A stretch of DNA of 64,000 nt from Cohnella kolymensis (GTDB lineage: Bacteria > Bacillota > Bacilli > Paenibacillales > Paenibacillaceae): NCBI RefSeq assembly GCF_000829465.1, contig NZ_JXAL01000008.1, positions 46,737 to 110,736 on the forward strand. The letters are read 5' to 3'. The translations under genes were made by a program, and so were the position numbers. Positions 29,424 through 37,355 of the stretch are shown piece after piece. Positions within the stretch are counted from its first letter, which is position 1. Each line of letters begins with the position of its first letter. Below the pieces are notes generated by a model that ran no database searches, was not told the origin of the DNA, and was given only the letters and a program-made list of their open reading frames with translations.

Positions 29424-31169
29424 ATGAGGGGCAAGTGGATGGAGAGGTTCAAGGGCTGCAACGCCCGCACTCTTCGACGGGATCTTCTATCGGGTCTGAT
29501 TGTTGGAATTATCGCCATTCCTTTGGGAATGGCTTTTGCTATTGCTTCGGGTGTGAATCCGCAATACGGAATATACACAACGATTATTGCAGGATTTCTA
29601 ATTTCCCTGTTCGGCGGATCCAGGTTCCAGATCGGGGGACCGACAGGCGCTTTTGTTCCTGTTCTGCTGCTCATCGTAATGCAGTACGGTTTCGAAAACC
29701 TGCTTATCGCGGGCTTCATGGCAGGGATTATGCTCGTGCTGATGGGATTATTCAAGCTGGGGACGCTGATTAAATACATTCCGCGGCCCGTGACGCTCGG
29801 CTTTACCGCCGGAATCGCCGTAATCATATTCACAGGGCAGATCGGAAACTTTCTCGGACTCAGCGGTCTTACGAAACATGAGGACTTTCTGTCCAACATG
29901 AAAGAAATATTCGAACACCTGGGTACCGCAGACATTTACAGCTTAGTTACGGCGTTTGTATGCCTTGCTGCTATCACCATTTGCTCGCGATATGCACCCA
30001 AAATACCCGCCTCTTTGGCCGGTTTGACGGCTGCGACAATCGCTGCCGTGTTCTTTTTCCCCGGGCAAGTTGCCACCATTGGCTCTACTTACGGTGAAAT
30101 ATCCAGCACGCTCCCGGCGTTCGCGATACCCGATTTTTCACTGGAACGGATGCAACAGCTGCTGTATCCCGCTTTTATCATTGCGATGCTCGGCGGGATC
30201 GAATCGCTTTTGTCTGCGGTTGTCGCCGACGGGATGACCGGCAAACGCCATGACAGCAATCAGGAGCTGATCGGGCAAGGGATCGCGAATATCATAACGC
30301 CTTTGTTCGGCGGGATACCGGCAACCGGGGCGATTGCGCGTACCGCTACCAATATCAAAAGCGGCGCGGCAAGCCCTCTTTCCGGAATCGTTCACAGTAT
30401 AGTCGTTCTTATTGTACTGCTTCTGTTCGCGCCTCTGGCTTCGCATATTCCGCTAGCCGGCATGGCGCCGGTTCTGATGGTTGTCGCATGGAACATGAGC
30501 GAAAGGAAAGAATTTGTGCGCGGGCTCCAAACAAGGACGACGGACTCTATCCTGCTCACGATTACGTTTCTGCTAACCGTATTGACCAATCTTACGACTG
30601 CGGTGGAAGTAGGCTTGGTAATGGCCGCCGTATTGTTCGTGAAACGGATGAGCGATATTGTAACTGTAGCAAAAGTGCTTCCGGACCCGGCTTCAAAGCA
30701 TGAGAAGGTAGCTGCGCACATCGTGAATGAGGGGCGCGACTGTCCGCAAGTCCGTATTTTCACCGTTGAAGGGCCTTTATTCTTCGGAGCGGCAGCGCAA
30801 TTCGAGCAGTTGATCCTGAATGCAGCCGACAATGGGCACCGCATTTTGCTGCTCCGAATGGGTAAGGTGCCATTCTTGGATATGACAGGGGAAGCTAATC
30901 TCGCTGCTGTCGTCCACGATTACAAGAAGCGGGGCGGCTGTGTGCTCATCTCGGGCATTCAGCCGCAGCCTCGGCAATTGCTGGAGCGGACAGGTTTGAC
31001 AGCGGAAATCGGACATGATCACTTTTTTGAGCATACAGGGGAGGCTATTAACGCAGCGCTTGCCAGAGTGGAGAAACCTAAGTGTGCGGGCTGCAAGCAT
31101 TTCGCGTTTCGTGAATGCTCCGTTTTATCCAAACCCGATTCTCCCAGACAAATGATGTACAGCGTGTAA
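29424..31169 (+). CDS. SulP-family anion transporter with STAS domain and Cys-rich tail
   Basis: This 581-residue protein begins LLSGLIVGIIAIPLGMAFAIASGV, the SulP signature, with about 10-14 membrane helices (GGPTGAFVPVLLLIV, GGIPATGAIARTATNIKSGA). A C-terminal STAS domain follows (about 450-550; RIFTVEGPLFFGAAAQFE, VPFLDMTG). Members carry sulfate, bicarbonate or other anions. After the STAS domain comes an unusual tail with CAGCKHFAFREC, which could bind a metal or respond to redox. The start has GAAGGGG upstream. It is expressed from the promoter at 29348, probably under control of the ArsR-type neighbour. Confidence 0.9.
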   Translation: MRGKWMERFKGCNARTLRRDLLSGLIVGIIAIPLGMAFAIASGVNPQYGIYTTIIAGFLISLFGGSRFQIGGPTGAFVPVLLLIVMQYGFENLLIAGFMAGIMLVLMGLFKLGTLIKYIPRPVTLGFTAGIAVIIFTGQIGNFLGLSGLTKHEDFLSNMKEIFEHLGTADIYSLVTAFVCLAAITICSRYAPKIPASLAGLTAATIAAVFFFPGQVATIGSTYGEISSTLPAFAIPDFSLERMQQLLYPAFIIAMLGGIESLLSAVVADGMTGKRHDSNQELIGQGIANIITPLFGGIPATGAIARTATNIKSGAASPLSGIVHSIVVLIVLLLFAPLASHIPLAGMAPVLMVVAWNMSERKEFVRGLQTRTTDSILLTITFLLTVLTNLTTAVEVGLVMAAVLFVKRMSDIVTVAKVLPDPASKHEKVAAHIVNEGRDCPQVRIFTVEGPLFFGAAAQFEQLILNAADNGHRILLLRMGKVPFLDMTGEANLAAVVHDYKKRGGCVLISGIQPQPRQLLERTGLTAEIGHDHFFEHTGEAINAALARVEKPKCAGCKHFAFRECSVLSKPDSPRQMMYSV

Positions 31170-31182
31170 GATAGCACTACCG

Positions 31183-31213
31183 AAAGGAGCTTGCGTATGC
31201 AGGCTCTTTTTCA
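31183..31213 (+). terminator. Terminator after SulP gene
   Basis: AAAGGAGCTTGC pairs with GCAGGCTCTTTTT around a GTAT loop, with the T run forming part of the end. Confidence 0.7.
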
Positions 31214-31265
31214 TGTAAAATAGAGGAATGCTTGAGAGAGATAACTCATACGGGAGTGTTGGATT

Positions 31266-31934
31266 ATGGCCATAAAAGCTGTTGTGTTTGACTTTGACGG
31301 GACATTGATGGATACGGAGTCATGCGCGTATGACGCGTTTTGCGGAGTATATGAAGAATACGGACAGCAGCTGCTTCTGGAGCAGTGGGCTGTGGGGATC
31401 GGAACGGTCGGCGGGCAATACGACCCTTATGCGGAGCTGGAGAAGCTCGTTGGTGAAAAGCTGGACCTGGCTGCTGTAAAGGCGCGATTTGAGGAAGCGC
31501 ACCATGAACATTTGACAAATGTAACGCTTCGCCCCGGCGTCAAAGAAAGATTGGAGGAAGCGCGGTGTCTCGGCTTGTCGATCGGGCTCGCTTCGAGCTC
31601 GGAGCGGGAATGGGTCGAGCGGCATTTGCGGCAGCAGGGGATACGGGATTATTTCGAGGCGGTTCATACCTCTGATGATGTGGAGCGGGTGAAGCCGGAT
31701 CCGGCTTTGTACCGGCTTGCTCTGAAATCTTTGGATGCGCGAGGATCCGAGACGGTTGCCGTTGAGGATTCCGTGAATGGACTGCGCGCGGCGAAAGCGG
31801 CGGGGCTGTATGGCTTGGTGGTGCCCAACAGGGTCACCGCTCATATGAATTTCAGCGAAGCGGAACTGGTTGTTGCAAGCCTGGCCGATCAACCATTTGA
31901 ACAATTATTTGCCCGTTTGAAACAAGACAATTAA
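31266..31934 (+). CDS. HAD-family phosphatase (beta-phosphoglucomutase-like)
   Basis: The 222-residue protein has motif I VVFDFDGTLMDTE (nucleophile Asp9 and acid/base Asp11), a helical cap, motif II SIGLASSS, motif III Lys in VKPDPALY and motif IV AVEDSVNGLRAAKAAG. This places it with subfamily I phosphatases and phosphoglucomutase-like enzymes. The residues do not fix the substrate. The LysE-type gene follows in the same direction after 27 bases, so the two may be cotranscribed. Confidence 0.9.
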   Translation: MAIKAVVFDFDGTLMDTESCAYDAFCGVYEEYGQQLLLEQWAVGIGTVGGQYDPYAELEKLVGEKLDLAAVKARFEEAHHEHLTNVTLRPGVKERLEEARCLGLSIGLASSSEREWVERHLRQQGIRDYFEAVHTSDDVERVKPDPALYRLALKSLDARGSETVAVEDSVNGLRAAKAAGLYGLVVPNRVTAHMNFSEAELVVASLADQPFEQLFARLKQDN

Positions 31935-31961
31935 TACAGACACCGAGAGGAGCAGCCGCAG

Positions 31962-32597
31962 ATGGATTGGGGAACAGGGGCGGGATTTCTGGCAGCTTCA
32001 GTCGCGTTGACGCTGATGCCGGGTCCGGACATTCTTTTTGTAATCAGTCAAAGTATTATCGGTTCGAGTAAAAAGGGCGCGGCCGTCGCGTTCGGATTAT
32101 GTACGGGATTGCTTGTCCATATCTCGGCAGCCGCATTGGGTGTTTCCGCAATCGTATACGGGGCTCCCTTTGCTTTTGAAACGGTGAAAATTTTAGGCGC
32201 ATTATATCTATTCTATTTGGCATGGCAATCATGGAGGTCGATTCATTCCCGGGTTTCCGGTCCGTCGCAGGAGTCGGGAGTCGGCGAAAGCACTTTGTTC
32301 AGGCTGTATAGACGAGGGATTCTGATGAATGTTCTGAACCCCAAGGTATCGCTGTTTTTCCTGGCATTTTTGCCTCAGTTCGTATCGGAGGACAAGGGAA
32401 GCGTGGCGTTGCAAATGATTCTGTTAGGCGGGCTGTTTCTGCTGCAGGCGCTTGTCATCTTTAACGTTGTTGCCTTCCTTGCGCACCGCATCGGGCAGCA
32501 ATTTCTGCAGGGAGAAAAGGCCCGCCGGAGGACCGGATGGTTTCAAACTGCGCTGTACTTGGTGCTCGGAATGCAGCTGCTGTTGATTAGTCGCTGA
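31962..32597 (+). CDS. LysE/RhtB-family exporter
   Basis: The 211-residue protein has six hydrophobic segments and the family signature LTLMPGPDILFVISQSIIGSSKKGAAVAFGLCTG. Members export amino acids or their derivatives. The start has GAGAGGAG. Its end overlaps the end of the convergent lipoprotein gene by 11 bases. Confidence 0.9.
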   Translation: MDWGTGAGFLAASVALTLMPGPDILFVISQSIIGSSKKGAAVAFGLCTGLLVHISAAALGVSAIVYGAPFAFETVKILGALYLFYLAWQSWRSIHSRVSGPSQESGVGESTLFRLYRRGILMNVLNPKVSLFFLAFLPQFVSEDKGSVALQMILLGGLFLLQALVIFNVVAFLAHRIGQQFLQGEKARRRTGWFQTALYLVLGMQLLLISR

Positions 32598-33414
32598 AAT
32601 TTGAAGTGCCGTCTTCATTCCCATCCGGAGATGGTTCGGCTCCTTCATTTACGGGCCGCCTCGGAGTATTGCTCATTTGCTGCTGCCGGAGTTTTTGTTT
32701 CTGCATCATCTGCATCTGCTTCTTCTGCATTTGCAGCATGGCGGCCTGCATCTTCTTCATTTCTTTAGCGACAGCCAGCTTAATCATTTTCTCCAGTTCT
32801 TTCGCAATTTTCGGATCCTTCAGAAGGGGGATCATGGCGTCAGCCATTTCACTGCGCAAAGCAGGCGATGATGTGATGCTGCGGAACGCCGCGATATTTT
32901 GTTTCAGGAATTCGGTTTTTAATTCAGCGTCGCCCAGGATGGACGATGTCGTATTTAACGAAAGTCTCCGGATTGCTTGTGAAGTTGCGGGATGTTGTTG
33001 CGCGAGAGCCTGTTCCTGTACATTTTGCTGTAAAAGCATGCTTCTAAGATCGGCGTTCTGCAATGCGTTATCCCTCGACTTCGTTTGCACCTTCATTAAC
33101 CTTTGCAGCTTATCCGGATCCGAAGACATGACCTCGCTCATTCTAATGTTTAACCTAAGCAATCCGTCAGCCAGCTCAGGATCGTTCATGATCATTTGTT
33201 GTTCGGTCAGCGTGTTATCGAGTATGGAGTGCTTGGTATCCTCATCATCTTTCATCACATTGATCCGTCCGTCCGAAAAGGCCTTTTGAACGGATTCGTT
33301 CTGTGCCATTTTGTCTGTAGCGTCCTGCAAAGATTGTGTTTTCACTTCACCCTGTTTATTGCAGCCTGCCATTATGAATAACAAAGATATGGTGATAATC
33401 AGCATTCTTGTCAT
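32587..33414 (-). CDS. GerD-like spore germination lipoprotein
   Basis: The 275-residue lipoprotein has lipobox IMAGC (Cys18) and a helical body with repeated DP motifs (NDPELADGLLRLN, SSDPDKLQRLMK, LKDPKIAKELEKMIK) similar to GerD, which clusters germinant receptors in the spore inner membrane. It is longer than Bacillus GerD, partly because of a tail very rich in Met, Gln and Lys (about 215-245) and a final acidic stretch. In Bacillus gerD lies elsewhere, so the assignment rests on motif style and the lipobox only. Confidence 0.5.
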   Translation of the reverse strand: MTRMLIITISLLFIMAGCNKQGEVKTQSLQDATDKMAQNESVQKAFSDGRINVMKDDEDTKHSILDNTLTEQQMIMNDPELADGLLRLNIRMSEVMSSDPDKLQRLMKVQTKSRDNALQNADLRSMLLQQNVQEQALAQQHPATSQAIRRLSLNTTSSILGDAELKTEFLKQNIAAFRSITSSPALRSEMADAMIPLLKDPKIAKELEKMIKLAVAKEMKKMQAAMLQMQKKQMQMMQKQKLRQQQMSNTPRRPVNEGAEPSPDGNEDGTSNFSD

Positions 33415-33510
33415 CGTCCGGCCTCCATTTGCGATTTTTCCTGTTTATAGTGACCCAGAGGATGAAGTGGTATGAATGTAAACTATTGGGCAATGCAGCC
33501 GAGCATAGTA

Positions 33511-33637
33511 GTGTAAGGCGGGTGAGCCGCCTTAGAGCGGTAAGAAGCGAGCGAATTTCCTAGTGTAAGGCGGCTCAGCCGCCTTAGAGCAGTAAGGAGC
33601 AAGCGAATTTCCTATTGTAAGGCGGTTCAGCCGACTT
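33511..33637. repeat. 52-bp palindromic repeat, three tandem copies
   Basis: Units begin at 33511, 33563 and 33615, exactly 52 bases apart; the third is partial. Each contains a stem (GTAAGGCGG, 5-base loop, CCGCCTTA) and then a spacer ending GCGAATTTCC. The same element, in the opposite orientation, occurs at 60937-61036. No coding function fits. Confidence 0.8.
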
Positions 33638-33726
33638 GCATTCCCAGAGTGCTGTTTTGTGAATAATTGTGTGTTCCTGTATGATACAAAAGAATATATG
33701 ATGCAACCGGGAAGGGGCGTGTCCGA

Positions 33727-34371
33727 GTGCGGCATTCAACATGGTGGAAGATCGCGGCGGCGATTGTCGTAGTGGGAGCGCTGCTCTGGTTCGATTGGAA
33801 GTACCTCAAAGTCACTCCGGAATCCATTCGCACTTGGGTGTTATCCTTCGGCTGGATATCACCAGCGATTTATATAGCTATGTATATAGCTCGTCCTTTT
33901 ATATTGTTTCCGGCATCCATATTATCACTGGCCGGGGGATTGGCTTTCGGTACATGGCTGGGAATGCTTTATACCCTGATCGGCGCCGTTACGGGTGCGA
34001 TACTATCGTTTCTTCTGGCACGGGGGATAGGAGCGGGTTTCTTTCGGGGCAAAAATGATCCGAGGCTGGCGAAGTTGGAGCGGGCCATGAGCAGACGGGG
34101 CTTCTTTATGGTGTTGATGCTTCGTATCGCTCCGTTCGTGCCTTTCGATCTGGTCAGTTATGCGGCCGGTGCGGCCCGGGTACCGCTGCGGGCTTTTGTG
34201 CCCGCAACGATAATCGGTACCCTGCCGGGTACTTTTGCTTACAATTTTCTCGGCTCAAGTCTGACAGCGGGAAGCTGGAAGCACTTTGTGATTGCGGGCC
34301 TTGTATTCCTGGCTGCTTTGTCCGTTCCATTCCTGTTTCGACGGAAGCTGGAACAGGAAGTCGAGGAGTAA
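33727..34371 (+). CDS. TVP38/TMEM64-family (DedA-like) membrane protein
   Basis: The 214-residue protein starts with GTG and has about five to six membrane helices. The SNARE-associated/VTT domain is present: FILFPASILSLAGGLAFGTWLG, RGFFMVLMLRIAPFVPFDLVSYAAGAARV and GTLPGTFAYNFLG. Relatives act as lipid scramblases or flippases in membranes. GGAAGGGGCG is about 10 bases upstream. A small basic gene converges on its 3' end. Confidence 0.88.
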   Translation: MRHSTWWKIAAAIVVVGALLWFDWKYLKVTPESIRTWVLSFGWISPAIYIAMYIARPFILFPASILSLAGGLAFGTWLGMLYTLIGAVTGAILSFLLARGIGAGFFRGKNDPRLAKLERAMSRRGFFMVLMLRIAPFVPFDLVSYAAGAARVPLRAFVPATIIGTLPGTFAYNFLGSSLTAGSWKHFVIAGLVFLAALSVPFLFRRKLEQEVEE

Positions 34372-34373
34372 GC

Positions 34374-34541
34374 TTAGCCTTTGTTGTGGTGGATTCGAAC
34401 GATGCGTCTGTGATCCGGCTGTTTCTTATCCTTACCGGAGGCCGCTTTAACTTGCGACTGCCGGGCTGATAGTCTGGCTTTCAGCGTGCCCGACGATTTG
34501 CGAAGCAGCGGCCGGGTTCCTTTCAACCGTGATTTCCCCAT
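34374..34541 (-). CDS. Small, very basic protein (55 aa)
   Basis: The frame starts MGKSRLKGTRPLLRKSSG at 34541 behind AAAGGAGGAAC and ends at 34374, two bases beyond the end of the convergent TVP38 gene. About a third of the residues are Lys, Arg or His, with no hydrophobic segment, so it probably binds nucleic acid or the ribosome. A longer in-frame reading to 34763 lacks a ribosome site. I do not recognise the family. Confidence 0.6.
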   Translation of the reverse strand: MGKSRLKGTRPLLRKSSGTLKARLSARQSQVKAASGKDKKQPDHRRIVRIHHNKG

Positions 34542-34699
34542 TCTTAGTTCCTCCTTTGTGACGATCAAAAGGCGAATGTCGTTAATGCAGGCTATGCGCC
34601 CGCTCAACCAGGGGTGCTTTCTTAATATCACGGCAGATTGCACGGAGATAGACGGATTTATTAACCATACATAGCATAAAGTCGTTGGGGGGCAGGGCA

Positions 34700-35596
34700 A
34701 TGAGCTTACTACCGGTGTTGGGTACTGTATTCGGATTAGCGGCGGGGGCAGGCACTGCGGCATTGTATGGATTGACGGTTAAGGCGCAGCGACCGCGTCT
34801 GGTGCCCAATGAAATCGAGCCGTCGGTGCCGTTTGAAAGGGTGGAGTGGACAAGCGAGGGGAAAAAAGTGAAAGGCTGGTTCATGTCTCGTTCTGCCTCT
34901 GCTGCGTCTCCAATGCCGGGACCGGTTATTATCGTTGCGCATGGCTGGGGGTCTAACCGTTCCCGGGTGCTAAGATATGCGCTGCCTTTATATGAAGAAG
35001 GGTACTCCATACTGATGTACGACGCCCGCAGTCACGGAGAAAGCGATGTTTTCAAAACTCCGTCGGGCTTGCAGTTCCGCGATGATTTGCTTGCAGCGCT
35101 GGGCTGGCTCCACGCCCGTCCGGAAACGGACCCGGCGCGGATCGGAGTGCTGGGCCACTCGCTCGGGGGTTTCGGCGCGGTGTTGGCGCTGGATGCCCAA
35201 GCGCCGATTGCCGCTCTCGTTACCGACTCCATGCCGGTCCGCTTCGAAACGATGATCGAAGCGGAGCTGAAGCGGCACAAGCTGCCCAAATTTCCTCTCG
35301 CACAAATTATTCCGCAGGTGATGTTGTGGCGCAGCGGCATCCCGCGCTCTTTCATGAAGCGGGCGAATCCTGCAGCCATACTTCAGAACAATAAGAAAAG
35401 CGGCAAGGTGCCGGTGTTGCTTGTTCACTCTGTGCGCGACGGCTTCATCCCGCCGTCTGAGCTTAATCATGTGCTGTCACGCATACCGGATTTGCCTCAT
35501 CTATTCGTCGATGTCGAAGGGCACAGCGCCTCCGAGCAGGATCCGGCCTTCTGGCCGGCGGTGCTATCCTTTTTTCGAACTCATATAAAAAAGTAG
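34700..35596 (+). CDS. Alpha/beta hydrolase
   Basis: The 298-residue protein has an N-terminal hydrophobic anchor (residues 1-22) and an alpha/beta-hydrolase fold with oxyanion region VAHGWGSNR and nucleophile elbow GHSLGGFG. The likely acid is Asp in VHSVRDGFIP, with a His in VEGHSASEQ. It resembles Bacillus YqkD-type hydrolases attached to the outer membrane face. I start at the ATG at 34700 because GGGGGGCAGG precedes it. The substrate is unknown. Confidence 0.85.
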   Translation: MSLLPVLGTVFGLAAGAGTAALYGLTVKAQRPRLVPNEIEPSVPFERVEWTSEGKKVKGWFMSRSASAASPMPGPVIIVAHGWGSNRSRVLRYALPLYEEGYSILMYDARSHGESDVFKTPSGLQFRDDLLAALGWLHARPETDPARIGVLGHSLGGFGAVLALDAQAPIAALVTDSMPVRFETMIEAELKRHKLPKFPLAQIIPQVMLWRSGIPRSFMKRANPAAILQNNKKSGKVPVLLVHSVRDGFIPPSELNHVLSRIPDLPHLFVDVEGHSASEQDPAFWPAVLSFFRTHIKK

Positions 35597-35623
35597 GCCT
35601 GCGACGTCGGGTCGCAAGCCTGA
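35590..35623 (-). terminator. Terminator for minus-strand transcripts
   Basis: AGGCCTGCGAC and GTCGCAAGCCT form the stem. On the minus strand it is followed by ACTTTTTTATA, so it ends transcription coming from cvfC. The plus side lacks a T run. Confidence 0.5.
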
Positions 35624-35750
35624 AGGAAAATATATAAATAAAAAGGGGGGTCATGCTTATATAGTAACCCCCTTACATGTTAGAAATATGAACACAATAT
35701 TACGATTAGGTTACAAACAAGAAAGCGCTGCCAGATACAGGACGAACCCA

Positions 35751-35820
35751 TACGCCCCAAATGTCCGCAACAGCGATTCTCGCGAGCCTAACTCACGCGG
35801 ATACGGACAAATTGGGCGTA
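35751..35820. repeat. 70-bp palindromic repeat, copy 1
   Basis: The arms TACGCCCCAAATGTCCGC and CGGACAAATTGGGCGTA fold into a long imperfect hairpin around a CGATTCTCGCGAG...ACTCACG centre. It is nearly identical to copy 2, 113 bases on. Confidence 0.8.
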
Positions 35821-35863
35821 TCAGCCGGTTTTTTGTGCGCTGAGCACACGCGAGCACGACCCA

Positions 35864-35933
35864 TACGCCCAAAATGTCCGCAACAGCGATACTCGTGAGC
35901 CCAACTCACGTGGATGCGGACAAATTGGGCGTA
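35864..35933. repeat. 70-bp palindromic repeat, copy 2
   Basis: Same length and arms as copy 1 (TACGCCCAAAATGTCCGC and GCGGACAAATTGGGCGTA), with a few substitutions mainly in the centre. It ends 8 bases before the cvfC stop. Confidence 0.8.
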
Positions 35934-35941
35934 ACCGGGTG

Positions 35942-37081
35942 TTACTCGCGGTCCTGCTCCCGCATGCGGGTCATTTGCTGCCATACGGAGCCCGCAGCCT
36001 CTTCGCCGCGTTCGATGCGGGCGACGGCCATTTCGGCCTGCAGCCGCACTTCAAATTCCGGCTCGCTCGCCGCGACCGGACGAAGGGCTTCCAGCGCGGA
36101 CTCGTCTCCGGCCTCATAGAGAAAACGAGCTGCCCGCCAGCGGACAAGCTTGTTTTTGTCGTTCAACGCTTCCATCATCGGGCCGATCGCCAGCGGATCC
36201 CCAAGGTCGGACAACGTATCGCCGGCAGTACGGCGCACAGCCGCAGAGGAATCCTTAAGCGCGGTAAACAAATAAGGCATTGTCTCCGGCGTACGCAAAT
36301 CTCCGAGATACACAACCGCAAGGCGACGTATCGAAACTTGGCTGTCCTTCAGGGCCAGCGCCAGTACAGGCAAATCCTCCGGCTCCGGCTTCAGCCGTTC
36401 CAGCGCAGCATAGCGGTCCCGCCAGTCCTCAGCACCTAATGCCTGCTTAACTTGTTCCCCCGTGAGCGGGGCGGGAGGCGCCGGCGGCGCCGCTTCCGGT
36501 CCGGCCGCTTTGGCTTGTTCCACCAGGTCATGCAGGCGATCAGCCGAATAGGCGGCATCCAATTCCCGCTGAACCTCGTCGAGTACCTCTTGAGGTTCGC
36601 CGTATCGTACTCCCAGCTCCTCCAGCTTGCGTTCCCGGATCATGGTAGACCCCGCCGCCTCGGAAACGGCCTGCGCGAACCGGTCGGGCATCGCCGCCCT
36701 GAACTCTTGTCCGCCGCTGCGGACGCGGATTTGCATCGGAATGCCGCGGAACATTTGCACACGCACATGAGCTTCGCCGAAGCCCTCGGCTGACGGAGCG
36801 GCGGAAGCGGGACCGCCTTCTGCAGCACTGCCGAAAGCCTCGCGGACACCCTCGAGAATGGCTGCCCAATCGGCGTTGCCTTTGCGATCGACCGCCAGAA
36901 AGTCCGAGGTATGGAAGACGCCTTTCACACCGGGAATTTCTAATAATTTTGCTATGAGCGGAGGTGCCTTAACCTCCGTATCTTTGCCATACGTCAGGCG
37001 AATTCCGGGGTCCAAGCGAACATCCACATTCAGCTTCATCGTATTTGGACTCGGGGTCGGTTCGATGGATAACAATTTCAT
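35942..37081 (-). CDS. cvfC: Conserved virulence factor C-like protein (Nfu-N domain plus HEAT repeats)
   Basis: The 379-residue protein opens with a scaffold-like Nfu N-terminal domain (MKLLSIEPTPSPNTMKLNVD, GVKGVFHTSDFLAVDRKG). A middle domain with VRVQMFRGIPMQIRVRSGGQE follows, then three to four HEAT-like repeats (DSQVSIRRLAVVYLGDLRTPE, DSSAAVRRTAGDTLSDLGDP, DKNKLVRWRAARFLYEAGDE). This order and length match staphylococcal CvfC and its Bacillus counterparts. The biochemical role is unclear. The 3' end abuts the 70-bp repeats. The gene is complete. Confidence 0.8.
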   Translation of the reverse strand: MKLLSIEPTPSPNTMKLNVDVRLDPGIRLTYGKDTEVKAPPLIAKLLEIPGVKGVFHTSDFLAVDRKGNADWAAILEGVREAFGSAAEGGPASAAPSAEGFGEAHVRVQMFRGIPMQIRVRSGGQEFRAAMPDRFAQAVSEAAGSTMIRERKLEELGVRYGEPQEVLDEVQRELDAAYSADRLHDLVEQAKAAGPEAAPPAPPAPLTGEQVKQALGAEDWRDRYAALERLKPEPEDLPVLALALKDSQVSIRRLAVVYLGDLRTPETMPYLFTALKDSSAAVRRTAGDTLSDLGDPLAIGPMMEALNDKNKLVRWRAARFLYEAGDESALEALRPVAASEPEFEVRLQAEMAVARIERGEEAAGSVWQQMTRMREQDRE

Positions 37082-37150
37082 GAAATGCCCCTCGCTTTCT
37101 TCACTTACCTATATTACTTATACAATACCGCAACACTGGATTTTTGCCAA

Positions 37151-37170
37151 AAAAGAAGCGCTGAGCTTCA
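37151..37170 (-). terminator. Terminator after the small minus-strand gene
   Basis: On the minus strand GAAGC, loop TCAGC, GCTTC is followed by TTTTTT. It starts four bases after the stop of the 43-residue frame. Confidence 0.6.
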
Positions 37171-37173
37171 TCA

Positions 37174-37305
37174 TTATTTAACGGGGAATTCATTGGGTAT
37201 TATGATTAATACAAGGAACCCTTCGGCAGCGCCGGCTCGAACCGTCACAGCGCCGCCATTATTGCTCACGGGGCCGCCGCCTATTTCCTTAATGACTTGG
37301 TACAT
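37174..37305 (-). CDS. Possible small protein (43 aa)
   Basis: The frame MYQVIKEIGGGPVSNN ... IIIPNEFPVK has GCAGGAAA eight bases before the ATG and a tidy intrinsic terminator directly after the stop. A longer reading from an ATG at 37332 gives 52 residues. The product is glycine-rich with a hydrophobic end. No family is recognised. The ribosome-site and terminator pair is the main argument that the gene is real. Confidence 0.45.
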   Translation of the reverse strand: MYQVIKEIGGGPVSNNGGAVTVRAGAAEGFLVLIIIPNEFPVK

Positions 37306-37326
37306 TGGCGAATTTCCTGCTATAGT
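37297..37326 (+). promoter_or_regulatory. Possible promoter of the MBL-fold gene
   Basis: TTGGTA (37297), an 18-base spacer and TATAGT (37321) lie 30 bases before the start codon. Confidence 0.4.
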
Positions 37327-37355
37327 ATACATGAGCACTTCATCGGAGGGATTTC

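Noticed and set aside
33511..33637. CRISPR-like array
   Set aside because: The repeats are palindromic and contiguous, with similar rather than unique spacers, and no cas genes are near.
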